Assembly: GCA_020080175.1 (NCBI GenBank)
Contig: JAGHQL010000087.1
Location: forward strand, 1 to 64,000
Source of the DNA: Glutinoglossum americanum
Lineage: Eukaryota > Ascomycota > Geoglossomycetes > Geoglossales > Geoglossaceae
Reading direction: 5' to 3'
Length of the DNA stretch: 64,000 nucleotides
Part shown: positions 33,601 through 43,980 of the stretch, in pieces
How the letters are laid out: every line of letters starts with the position of its first letter
Position numbering within the stretch: the stretch's first letter is position 1
The notes under the pieces: model-generated
What the model saw: the letters and a program-made list of their open reading frames with translations, nothing else
The model's database searches: none
Told to the model about the DNA's origin: nothing
Position numbers and translations under genes: made by a program

Positions 33601-34105
33601 AATGCGTAGGGCGATTATCGAAGGGTAGTTTTTCATCACGTAACTGATACTCGACGAAATGTGTAATATATCTCCCCCTTCCGATGCGCAAAAGTATACC
33701 AAAGATCTTCTCGTACTTTCCCTGGATCTCTTCCGGTGAAGTTGGAAGGTCGCTGTTCCCAAACAAGGCTTCTAAGATTCTCCTCAGTCGTATAGAGTCA
33801 TTGAGGTAGCCCGTAAGTCTCATTGAAGGCATAAACAGCTGATTTGGCGTGGAAACCGGACCAAGCGTGCCCTTGACACAGGCGTCGCCGAACCAAGAAA
33901 GGAACCCTTGGACTGCGGGGTCATGGTCAGGCTGTGACACAGACATCGTAGCGGTGCCTGCCAGAACCCGAGACATGGATGGTTCAAAGCGCAGTTGTGT
34001 GTCAAGAGATGAATGAAGGGCACCGAGGTCTCCTGTCCGAGATGTTGCCTGGAGATGGCGCCGCGAGCACTTAATATACCCATCAGGTTCCCGATGCACT
34101 GGCAT
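30605..34105 (-). CDS. Protein kinase-vWA fusion protein, 1071 residues
   Basis: Six exons: 34105-33380, 33315-32954, 32904-32738, 32684-31426, 31376-30865 and 30794-30605, summing to 3216 nt with consistent phases. An N-terminal helical region (FMPSMRLTGYLND, LRIGRGRYITHFVEYQLRDE) precedes a kinase-like domain of about 215-520: weak P-loop (GGSSANVYKI), Lys255 in FVLKTY, WYQDIKPSN (Asp367; His of HRD replaced by Tyr), ADLGLS (391-393), and a changed APE box (CGDPKCYR). A Pro/Ser-rich linker of about 300 residues leads to a C-terminal vWA-like domain (FLIDDGISMQSHW, 840-852) whose MIDAS Ser is replaced by Gly. The tail is basic. Kinase+vWA proteins are expanded in filamentous fungi; their role is unknown. 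The start could be a later Met (for example MSRVLAG). Confidence 0.85.
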
Positions 34106-34343
34106 CGGTTAGCGTTTTTATCGAAGCTTTTAACTTACATGCCAGGGGCTTAGCGATCTGAGATGTCTCAGTGCAAAACGCCGCGCGAGGCAGAATTTCT
34201 CACCAGTTAGGACAATTCCCAGGGTAAATATTTCTACACCAATAGGAGATATGCGCTGTTACGCACCTCAGCTATGCTACGATTCGTGAAAATGCCTACA
34301 GTAACCCGTTACCAAATTTGAACTAGAATTGTGTGTACAGCTT

Positions 34344-36311
34344 TTACACTTCTGACTTGGATACAGGCGACATCGACTTCAAATCATCTTTTCGATCAAT
34401 CCACCAATATACTCCGTACCAAGCTAAGAATGTCATGAATATTAGTGGTAAGCTAGTACCTAGGTAGAGCTGTAACGCCCCTAATTGGAATATTTTGAGA
34501 GGCTCTCCCATGCTTCCCGTCTGGAATCTAATAATGTCTGTGCTCATGAGTGTCTGGCAAAACTGTCAGAGTCCGTCAGACCTGGTTAGATTGTATGGGA
34601 CTCACCGATATAAAGGTTCCGGGTAGAAAGAACAATGTGACAAGAGTGATTATTCTCATCGACACGGTTTCTTGCTTGGTTTTTCGGGCAATGACTTGCA
34701 TCTCTCGAGTCATCTTTTCCATCTTGTCCGTAGATTGTTGGGCCTTCTCTGCGAGCAGTGTATTCTTCTCTGCAAGTAGTGTGTTCTTCTGTGCAAGTAG
34801 TGTGTTTGCTTCGAAGCTTCGATATTTCAAAATCCCATATAGCTGTAACGTATTAGCTTTGATGCGCATCTCACAGACTCTAACACATGCCAGACTCTTC
34901 CGGTCAGCGAGTAAACGCAATAGCGTCTCCACCCTCGACTGCTGCATCCAGAGGTCATTTTCAACGCTAGTTATGCGGCTCTCAAACCGGGTAAGGCCCG
35001 CTTTGCAACGTACAGCCAGTTCCTTGGAACAGTCCCCGGAATCGAAAAGAGACCGGTAGCAATGTTTTAGCTCTGAGAGAACACTAACGTTAGCTTTGAG
35101 GACCAGGAGAGTTTCGTTCGCCTTATCCTCAATAAACTGAACTCGTTGCAGTTGACTAAAGGAGAAGCCTTGTTGATCGCTAGTCCCCCTAGGTCCATTG
35201 GGCCTCCGAGAGACCTCAGGCGGAGAGGGTGGGAATGTTGGTGCCGATGGCGGCATTGGCGGCGTCATTAATTCAGTCCCGTTAAGTATTATCTTCTCTG
35301 GTACCGGGCTCTTCGGGCTATCTACCGTTGCAAACAGTACCCGGCGTGTCTCATCCTGGAGTGCTTCCTCTAGGAAATTTATATACCACCGCCAATTCTC
35401 GCCAGACCAGTTGCAGAATATTAAATGTGTTGCAAGGGTTGCCAAAACCGCCCCATCGACGGTTCCAAAAGAAGTCAGCTCCGATGGACCACGACGTCCT
35501 GTTGCTGACTGTACTCGGTCCCTCATTAATTCATTCCCTTTGGTGAGAATCCAAGTCGCTACACCGGTCTCCATATCAAACGAGTGATATATGGCAGTTT
35601 GGCGAATGGACCACGGGCGATCGGGATTGCCTCCCGATGGCTCTACCGACTTTAAGCTATAACAGAGCCGCAGATCTCGACCTGACCGTCCGAGCTCCGG
35701 AATCCTCAAGCCTCCCTCAGAGTCAGTCAGGCGTTTTTCATGTCGAAACCCACTAAAGTGGAAATCCCGCTGGTACACCTGCCTTCCGAATGGAAATAGG
35801 AAATCTAAATAAGCCGGAATTACTTGATGATAGGTAAATGAAAGCATGAGCATCTCCCGGGTAGCCCTTAGTCGCTCTCGCGAACTAGGTGCGTGCACAA
35901 ACCTGGGGCCATATCTTAGCCACGCCCACGGGAAATTCAATTCAGAGGAAATATACTCACAAAAACCTACACCGCGGATCATTGCGAGCTGGCGAGGCTC
36001 TTACACGAAGCTTCTTCTCCAATTCGTCTGTGTTGTGTATACAAGAATATCTAAACTCTACAATCTATAGTCAATGCCCGCCACAATTGGGTACTGTCAC
36101 CTATGAAACCGGAGACTGGGAATGTACCTTGCTCCAGCTCATCGAAGTCCCAGAAATCTAGGCTCGCTTTATATTCAACCGAGAAGAGACCCTCTTCCCT
36201 GTCATTTAATCTCTTAAAATACGCCTCAAGATTGTGCTCATGGGTGGTGTGGTAGATAAGATTCAATGGGTATCTTGAAGCTCCATCCAAAGACATAATG
36301 AATTGCTCCAT
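34344..36311 (-). CDS. CorA-like two-helix membrane protein, 594 residues
   Basis: Four exons: 36311-36101, 36027-35961, 35902-34606 and 34553-34344 (1785 nt, phases agree). The conserved N-terminal domain has DPRCRFLFVHAPSSRERLR, TYHQVIPAYLDFLFPFG and DFHFSGFRHEKRL, typical of the fungal CorA-like family. A long coiled-coil stalk ends in heptads (NTLLAEK). Membrane helix 1 (MRIITLVTLFFLPGTFIS, about 508-525) and helix 2 (about 552-576, ending WYGVYWW) close the protein. The GMN signature of true Mg2+ channels is absent, so ion transport is doubtful; a membrane sensor or effector role is equally possible. The first intron (36028-36100) has a weak GTGACA donor and is the least certain. It lies head-to-tail 238 bp upstream of the kinase-vWA gene. 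Confidence 0.85.
34744..34809 (-). repeat. Three 21-nt repeats coding heptads NTLLA[QE]K
   Basis: Near-identical 21-nt units encode NTLLAQK, NTLLAEK and NTLLAEK, one coiled-coil heptad each, in the stalk just before the membrane helices of the CorA-like protein. Unit length equals the heptad, so copy-number change would lengthen or shorten the stalk without breaking register. Confidence 0.85.
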
Positions 36312-36384
36312 GCGGTCGCTAACAGGAATTCTCTTTGGCACTAGGCTTAAGGCGGCGTCCGGTACAAAGTCTGAGCAAATAAAT

Positions 36385-37130
36385 CTACTTTGTCTTTGCG
36401 GCCTGTTGAGAACGGGATTCTTCTATAAGTATACTCTTGCTTGAGGCTCCTCCAGTCTTCCAGCAAGGCGGGGGAGATGGCGAATCCTGAGGGAATACGG
36501 GCACAGCCCCCGCCAGCCCCGCCAAACCTGAGGAAGCAAACGCAACTACGCTGAACAGTGCACCGCCTCTGAAATGCTAGGATATCCCACCAAAAGAATT
36601 TCGTCACGTCACGCATGTTCCTTGCTTCCTGGGGCATCAATAACGCCGCCGCCGCAGATCCCAGATGGCATTAAGCTCGGCCTACTTGTTGCGTCAGGTT
36701 TTCAAACCCAGCTGCGACAATTGTGGCAAAACAACTTACCTCAGTCAAATACTCTGGGATCCAAAATATATAATGATCGTTTTCATGCTACGGTATCGCT
36801 CAGTTAGAAGGTCCACACTCGACCTGCTGTACAAAAAGCGTACATGTGTGTAAAAGTTGTAATTCCCAAACAAGTTCCTCAAATAGTGCTCGAGGTCATT
36901 CTGAGCGAGGTCATAGGACTCGACCCTATCCCAAACCCACTGTTGAGACATCCTGCCTTGGAAAAGGCAGATTCGATACACGGTTTCTTGTTCGTCAGTA
37001 ACAATTGCCTGAGCTCGCGGAGGCAGGACAACCCTAGACTATGAGCCCTGGGCGAAGTTGAAAACGATAGGGAGGCGCTACAGAAAGAAGTGGACGGGGA
37101 AGGCTGACCATTTTCAATCTGGTTGACCAT
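36385..37130 (-). other. Possible small multi-exon gene upstream of the CorA-like gene
   Basis: Coding-like blocks on the minus strand: MVNQIENGQPSPSTS from 37130; VYRICLFQGRMSQQWVWDRV and DLEHYLRNLFGNYNFYTHVR within 36981-36745; a GTAAGT donor near 36740; and GALFSVVAFASSGLAGLAG ... SQQAAKTK ending at a TAG at 36385, which contains a hydrophobic, membrane-like segment. I could not find splices that join all blocks in frame, so the gene may be decayed or my boundaries may be wrong. No known domain is recognised. Confidence 0.3.
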
Positions 37131-38839
37131 CTTGATTTTCAGCCTCCTTGATAGTGGGCTGTAGCAATAGAATCTGTGAAGAGTTAGCCCGCCAAGCCAA
37201 AGCGCCTCTCAGCGGCTGCTGCTGTGGATGGAGGCTATATGATTGGCTAAGAGGTGGAGGATGAGACAAGCGTATATGTTATGAGTGCCAACAGCCAACT
37301 CGGGGCTACAGCGGGTCGCGGCGTACACCTCACTGATATTTCTCCCCCCAAAAAAATGTAAAGCTGTCGTTTAGTTAGCTGAAGGCGGCACCCAACACAT
37401 TTTCACGATGTCCCTCTGTGCACAAGATGCACGAAGACTTTCCCACTATATGCCTCGATAGAGGTGCCAATGGTGATCCATGGCGTCACCTATCCACGGA
37501 CGGGCCTCCAGAGAGTATATCTTGCAACGAAGGGTTCTATTGGTTACGCATCGCCACGAGTAAGGCCCACACAGAGCGTCTTAAGAGAGTCTGGCACGAC
37601 TATCACCCACTTTAGGCTCCGTCGCCGCCGGAGATTAAGCATCCACGTGCTTAACACCACATATAGCCAACAGCAACGCGTTCCTTACTTTTCTTGGAAT
37701 AAGCAGACTATGTTGTGGTCTGGTTAACGGTGGATTGGGGGATCATTACCCTACCACTACTCTCTATTCTATTTACTCGGATACTGGAATACGATATATT
37801 TTCAATCTTAGTCCTCTTTTCATTCTTGCAGCTATTAACTAATGGCGTGCCCGCGGCCATGATAGTTCTCCCAGAACATTGCATGATGATACTACAGTGG
37901 ATCCCGCAAGTTTACCCAGTAGATAGAGGACCCCCCCTTTCTCCAATCATATACCCATAATATAACAGTGATCTTTAGAAAGATGTCTGTATTTATGGCA
38001 GTGTCTCTAGAATATATGCGCAATAGTGCAACAACGGTCCTAGGGGGGTCGCCGAGCGGAGTGAGGGCTGATTCCGCAATAAAGTTTATGATAATCACAA
38101 AGATAGTGAGTTTGGTATCCTCGAAACGAGATTCCTGGCGTAAACGTATTAGAGGAAAATTCTGGTAATGCGCCTGATCGAGCTGAGGGAATGAGTGAGG
38201 CTTAAGCATGTTTAAATGTGCTAGTGGCCACTAACCTTCCTAAAGCGAAGTAATAAATAAGTGGGCCATCAACTACGGCCTTGATGGATCCTAACCGTAT
38301 AGGACCCAGACTCGGAATGCCGTGATATCTTTGCGCATCGACTTGTATGGTATTTTGGAAAATTTTTGTGGTATTCGGGTAAATAAATTGAAAGCCCGGA
38401 GAAATTGATCCTAGATTGAACCTGGTGGTTTTTTCTTTGCAGTTGAGTTGAGACCTTCAGGCTGCTCACCACCACGACATTTCAGATTCTCGAGTATCGT
38501 TCCCAGCGCCGCAGTTCCCCGTGGCAAAGGGTTAGCCAAAATTTAGTTCCCGTTGGGGCTGCCTAAATTGGTTACGGGGCGGTCATGTTTAGAGTGGGCT
38601 CCCGCAATCCGACCGTCCAGCTGAGGGCAGTTCGAAATTTTCCCTTTTGCTTCCGCAGCACTTCGCCTAATCGCCATGCAGTACTCCGCCTAGAGCAAAG
38701 AAACCCTGGTACCACGCCATCCTATCCCTCCTCACCGATATCAGGGGAGACAAACAGCCCATAGCCCGAGTTTTGCTTTCCTTACCCCAGACCCTCCACC
38801 CAGTCTCCCTATATCCTTATCCTTCCTGGCCCCATCCAT
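37131..38839. other. Intergenic, about 1.7 kb; no gene recognised
   Basis: Short frames only (60-105 codons) on both strands, without motifs or good starts. The right part is the 3' flank of the APP1 gene. Confidence 0.4.
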
Positions 38840-41830
38840 CTACCCCCTAACCCTCTCCACTAACCTCACCGCCTCCCCAATCGCATCGCCCCCCGTCCTC
38901 CAACTTACCAACGCCACTCCCTGTTTATCCAGCACACTCTTCGCCCTCGCCCACCTCCTCTTCCAGAGCTCTTCTTTAGTCGCACCACCACCGTTGTTGA
39001 TGCTGGCATTGCTAGTACCGCTAGTGTTGTTTGTGGTGCCGCTCCATCCTCCAGAGAGCCTATTTGTGGCGTACTGGGCGGCCGCGACGGGGTAGGCCGC
39101 TAGTCCTCTCCGGGGGGTTGTTGGATGGAGCGTCTTGGATGCACCAGGGGGGGTGGTGTGGGCCGTTTCGCTTCGAGGGTCAGCGTCCAATGTTGCTAGA
39201 GTTCCTTGGTTGTTGGGTTGTTTTCCGTACCAATAATCCGATGCCGAAGGCAAACTGTTGTAAACAGACGAAACTTTACCTCTAATATTAGGCATATAGC
39301 CATGGCGATGAACTGGCGAGTCTTCGGCACCGCCCATGGAAGCTGTGCGCACTAGCTTAGGCTCTGATGCTGGCTGTTCACTGCTCAAGTACTGTTGTGG
39401 TTTTGGAGGCACCGGCGGAGGCTTTTTGAGCCTATCCGACAACAACGCATCCACTGTAACTGTAGATACCTGTTCCAGGGCCAGGCTTCCCCGCAAAGCT
39501 AGAGGTTTAGACGGACGTATGGGCGGGTGAGGTTTCGTACTCAACGACGGTGCTGATAATCGTCTCCCGGTATTTGACGTCCCGTGTTCCGTCATCGAAC
39601 GATATAATCTTAGCGGCCTATTGGCATTACCCAATGGTGTGGGGTCAGAATCGCCCTCATCAAAGTCTATTAGTTTACCCATTGTGGGGCCGCTGGGCTT
39701 TTGCAATAGCTCTGGCTGAGCAGGTCTTGGAGGCAGTGTCGGCTTTCTCTCAAAGGTAGAATCCAATTGCAGGCCAGCATCCTCGTTTCCGGAGATCTTC
39801 CCACCGCCGTTCCCGTTGTTCGTCTCACTTCGATCCCCACTCAGCGAACCCATAGCCGAATCGAAAAACCCCTGACTACGCGTTGTCGTGATATCACGAA
39901 TAAAAATCCCCACGATTCTCCCCGGGTTCGCCGAAACTATGTCTGTGTAGACCTCTAAATCCGCCTCTCCACTATCTCCTACGAGCAAGAATTTCCTATC
40001 AGGAAAGTCCCTAATTATCTTCTCGAGCGTTCCTTTTTTCCTTTCTGCCACTGGCTCGAATATCCCTTGCAACATGCCGCTATACTGTTTCAAGTGAAAC
40101 GATCCGGGAGGAAGACCTGCCACAGCAAAGTACGTTGTAAGCAGAGGATAGAGTTGCCAGGGAGAATTCGAAACATAATGAATCCCCACGCCCATTTCCG
40201 CAAGCTTATTATACCACTCCTTGACCCCCTCGATTGTCAAGTCGCCAAGTTCCCGAATAAATGTGTTCCTAAACATCTCTCTAGCCCCGCTTCCAATGGC
40301 TGAGTGCTTAATCGTATCGTCGATATCGCTGATCATACTGATACCGGTGGGTTCAGTAATCTGAATTTCTTCCGTGGCGGAAAGATTCTCCGACGCCAGT
40401 ACCCTAACATGTGTGGGGACAAATTCCAGAGAGGCTCTTACCAAGAAGTGGCCTGCATCATTGGTGATGATTGTCCTTGACTGTGAAGTTTGTGAATTGT
40501 AGAAGAAAACTGTGACTGCGGTATTTACGAGGGGTGCAGTCAAGAACGGCTTCAATCTAGCCATGAGATGTGCATTTGCAGCGGACAGCTCGGCGGGGGT
40601 CATCTGAGATGATTGTATGGCTTGTTGGCTCAAGGGTGAGCCTTCAGCCGGCGTCTCTAGTGTAGATGAGTGTCGGTCGAGCTGAGACGGAGGATCGATG
40701 GATGGATGGCGGCCGCGCCCCAGCTTGTGATCCTTGCGCGACGACCAAGCTGGGGTATCGCCTCCACTTCCATCGCTGTAGGTGCCGGTTCTATCAGAAT
40801 CTGTTGCGGGATCCTCGCTATATCCTCCCCTCCCAGCAACATCCGCCTCCCCTTCCCCTCTTCTTAATATCGAGTCCGCCTGTCTCTTGATGAGATCTTC
40901 TTCATGTCTAGCCCCAGCTCTCTCGCGATGGCCCAGATGGCTTTCATCGTCATCAACCCCATCGCTTCCCCCTCCACCAGAATATTGCCCACCGTTCGAC
41001 GGAGCAGGTATGCCACTAAGGCGTCTTGCGAGGCCCACCAAAATTCGATTTCTTCGGCTCATGGGCCCACGGCTAGGAGAATATATCCAGCCATGAACGT
41101 CTACATCTACAATTGCTTTGTCGTCTTCACGCCGTTCCCACTGTTCCCGCCAGTAATCGCCATCCAGCGCAGGAATGTTATCTCCACCTTCCCCACCAGA
41201 TCCTTCCTCGGCGGAATCTGAAGCAGGTTGCTGAGTTTGAGCTGGCAGATCCTTCTTAACATGCCTCCTCGCGTAGCTCGGAAACAAAACCATCTCCTCG
41301 TCCCCGCTCCTCACAATTTCCACGTCTGGAAATGCGCCGGGAATCCCTTGCTCACCTTCGTACATATCTGAATCCTGCCCTTGTGCCCTACCATACGACT
41401 GCTGATACGATTGCCGAAGCTCATTCGCTGCCTTGAGATACCCAGCAATCTTTCTCCTCCTAGCACCTCGTTCCCGTCCTTCCGGAGCAGAACTACTCCC
41501 ACTTATATGCCCGCCCCAGCCACCTCCTGCAGATCCGCTTTGTGACATCCCCAACCTTCTAGAAGTCGCATCACCCAATTTCCGGCTGTGAGACAGTACC
41601 CTCCGGCCTCTCCTCTGCAACGAAGCTATCACGCCCTTTCCCGCAGCTCTCTTCTGAATTCGACGGGACTGACTCCCGATCAGAAACCCGTATACCCGCG
41701 AATGCGCCCGCTGGCGGTAATATGGGATGATGTCGTGTCTAAGATCCAGAAAGCGGGACCGCGCTGCTGCGAGCGAACTTCTAAGACGTGAAGAAAATCG
41801 CCAACGGAGAGGAGCCAAGGTTATTCCCAA
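38840..41830 (-). CDS. APP1: APP1-like phosphatidate phosphatase (actin-patch associated)
   Basis: Single open frame of up to 996 codons with no internal stop. The conserved catalytic domain has the HAD-type DxDx[TV] motif as SDIDDTIKHS (first Asp at nt 40327), then GVGIHYVSNSPWQLYPLL, FHLKQYSG and KKGTLEKIIRDFPDRKFLLVGDSGEAD, the full APP1 core. APP1 dephosphorylates phosphatidic acid to diacylglycerol at cortical actin patches during endocytosis. The N-terminal block RRRKIAGYLKAANELRQSYQQSYG is family-typical; the C-terminal third is Pro/Ser-rich (KPPPVPPKPQ, a likely SH3-ligand type). The frame opens at a TTG at 41830. The first ATG is at 41548 (MSQSGSAGGG), probably the real start unless a spliced 5' exon supplies one, because the 94 codons upstream look coding. 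Confidence 0.9.
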   Translation of the reverse strand: MGITLAPLRWRFSSRLRSSLAAARSRFLDLRHDIIPYYRQRAHSRVYGFLIGSQSRRIQKRAAGKGVIASLQRRGRRVLSHSRKLGDATSRRLGMSQSGSAGGGWGGHISGSSSAPEGRERGARRRKIAGYLKAANELRQSYQQSYGRAQGQDSDMYEGEQGIPGAFPDVEIVRSGDEEMVLFPSYARRHVKKDLPAQTQQPASDSAEEGSGGEGGDNIPALDGDYWREQWERREDDKAIVDVDVHGWIYSPSRGPMSRRNRILVGLARRLSGIPAPSNGGQYSGGGGSDGVDDDESHLGHRERAGARHEEDLIKRQADSILRRGEGEADVAGRGGYSEDPATDSDRTGTYSDGSGGDTPAWSSRKDHKLGRGRHPSIDPPSQLDRHSSTLETPAEGSPLSQQAIQSSQMTPAELSAANAHLMARLKPFLTAPLVNTAVTVFFYNSQTSQSRTIITNDAGHFLVRASLEFVPTHVRVLASENLSATEEIQITEPTGISMISDIDDTIKHSAIGSGAREMFRNTFIRELGDLTIEGVKEWYNKLAEMGVGIHYVSNSPWQLYPLLTTYFAVAGLPPGSFHLKQYSGMLQGIFEPVAERKKGTLEKIIRDFPDRKFLLVGDSGEADLEVYTDIVSANPGRIVGIFIRDITTTRSQGFFDSAMGSLSGDRSETNNGNGGGKISGNEDAGLQLDSTFERKPTLPPRPAQPELLQKPSGPTMGKLIDFDEGDSDPTPLGNANRPLRLYRSMTEHGTSNTGRRLSAPSLSTKPHPPIRPSKPLALRGSLALEQVSTVTVDALLSDRLKKPPPVPPKPQQYLSSEQPASEPKLVRTASMGGAEDSPVHRHGYMPNIRGKVSSVYNSLPSASDYWYGKQPNNQGTLATLDADPRSETAHTTPPGASKTLHPTTPRRGLAAYPVAAAQYATNRLSGGWSGTTNNTSGTSNASINNGGGATKEELWKRRWARAKSVLDKQGVALVSWRTGGDAIGEAVRLVERVRG

Positions 41831-42298
41831 ACTTCCTCCCAGTCACCCACAGCGGGGAGGAAGCGTCTAGACAAGATTTAGGACGTTTCGAGGTGAAAGA
41901 GGGCTGATGTTAAGGTGAAGAAGTTCAGAGGCAGGAGGTATGTTAAGACAGTCGCTAGTCACGGGAGTGAGGTCATCCATGTCTCACAGATCCCTGCATT
42001 TGCCGTTGGGCGAATAAACCAAACACCCAACGGGACCTCCTCTCGGTTCCATCTATCCTGAATCTTTCGGTTCTAGCAATTACACAAAAACTTCTCACTC
42101 AATCCCAAGCCCATACCTTCTTCACTAGACCCAGGGGGGGAACTGCTGTTGCTATGCATTTCCAAGGACCCCTCAAAGCCTCACTGTTGAGCTAAGCTAA
42201 GCCGTCTTGGAATCAAAACACCTAGTTACAAAAAGCTCCTCTACTATACTCTCCAAAAATAACGATGAGGTACCGCCCAAGTGAATCCCCCGATCAGC
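41831..42298. other. Short intergenic region; nothing seen
   Basis: Upstream of APP1 and downstream of the ureohydrolase gene, both on the minus strand. No motif recognised. Confidence 0.4.
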
Positions 42299-43980
42299 TT
42301 ACAGTTCCTCCTGGTCCAAAACCATGTTGCTAAGAGGACCCTTCTTGACCATCAAACTCATAACCTCGTAGAGGGTATCGGCCGCAGCCATAGTGGTATG
42401 CTCAGCGTTGGTGTCGTAGGCTGGAGCGACCTCAACGATATCGGCGCCGATGAGGTTGATGCCCTCGAGACCGCGGATGATGGTGCGGAGCTCGCGAGTG
42501 GACCAGCCACCGGTCTCGGGCGTGCCCGTTGCAGGGGCAACTTCAAGAACGGAGATATTTAGACAGCTGCCACAGAAGCGGAACAATTGAGCTCGACTTA
42601 CAAGCTGGATCAAGAGTGTCGATATCGATAGAAAGATACACGGGCTTGGTAAGCCCAACACGCGCCTTGATCTTGTCGATGATCCCCTGGATCCCAATGG
42701 TGTCAATATCACGAGCTTCGATGATCTCGAAACCGCAGTAACCATCGTTCTCGTAATCAGAAGGTCCGGACAGGGTAGTTCTGGACGAGAAAAAAAGAGT
42801 TAAGCCACCGAAATTCCATGGCAGATGGGTTATTTTCATATGGGCAAACTCACCGGATCCCAACATGGATGTTGGTGTCGTTGGCAAGGAGGCCTTCTTG
42901 TGAAGCATGGTAGAAATAGGTGCCATGGTTAACGCTAGCTACCTTTGTCGGGGAGCCTCCAAAGACTTTGGGTTTCCAGGTGTCCCTACATTATTCGTCA
43001 GCACTGCCCCCTACCCATCCGTTGTGAAAGCGGTGCACGCCTTACAAATGGCTGTCAAAGTGAATGACACTGACGGGACCATAGTTCCTATTGACACTCC
43101 TCAAAATAGGGAGGACGATAGTATGATCACCTCCGAGGGTAATGACTCTGGGAAGAGTCCTTCCCTTCAGAGCCGGACCCTGCTTGTCCGCGCTGGTGTG
43201 GGGCCGTCGGGACAAGATAGCATTGTGGCCGTCTTCGATCTGTTGAATAGCCCAGGAGTTATCGTAGCTATAAACCGAAAAGCGAACCAAGCGGTTAGAA
43301 ATATCCAGTCTATGATCCAAAACCCACGAAGAGAGCAACAACATACGAAGTCACCGGAATATCTCCACAATCCAAAACCCTCGCCCAGCTATTAAACGGA
43401 TTCGTATCCAGTGGGACGTTATAGCCGCCGCTGAAACCCACTCTCCGTGAGCCTTTCCGTAACATCAAACACCAAAAGTAAGCTTTCAATTCATATACAT
43501 ACTATAGGTTAAGACGTCTTGAACCTTGCCGAATGCCCGAAGGGCCAAAACGAGCCCCGGGACGATAAGAAGTACCAGTGTCAAACGGGGCGCCTATATT
43601 GCAGCGAAGCGAAAAATCAGTAATTGTCTAATTGATAGAAGGAGAGACCAATTGAAGGTGGAGATATACCCAAAAACGCAATATCAAACGCTTCCTCGTC
43701 GCTGGCAAGACACGGGTAATACGGCAGTCTCCCAAACGTCGAGATACCCGAAAACACCGAATCGGCCTACAAAAAAATGCCCAATCAGCCACCAAAACTC
43801 AACCACGGAAGTACATCAAGAGGACGCGCCACATACCTGCGTGCCACCATCACCCGGTAGAGTGTTATACCACAACCCCTTATGCGGCCCCGCAATCGGC
43901 TCCTGCTCGTGCCCATGATCTCCATGCGCCGCCGCTCCAGCAGCGAGACCCGCCATAACAGTCAAGAACTTAGCCCACAT
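42299..43980 (-). CDS. Secreted agmatinase-like ureohydrolase, 396 residues
   Basis: Eight exons: 43980-43837, 43766-43670, 43593-43503, 43430-43347, 43267-43046, 42985-42854, 42780-42602 and 42540-42299 (1191 nt, all phases agree). A signal peptide occupies about residues 1-18 ([18 protein letters not shown]). A His-rich patch (HGDHGHEQ) and the family block [19 protein letters not shown] follow. The binuclear manganese ligands of the arginase fold are all present: His187 (GGDHTI), Asp210, His212 and Asp214 (HFDSHLD), Asp309 and Asp311 (DIDTLDPA). Agmatinases hydrolyse agmatine to putrescine and urea. This fungal subgroup is predicted extracellular or vacuolar and may act on other guanidino compounds; the substrate is not proven by motifs. 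Confidence 0.92.

Noticed and set aside
34344-36311. True CorA magnesium channel
   Set aside because: The two C-terminal helices fit, but the GMN signature needed for the selectivity filter is absent.
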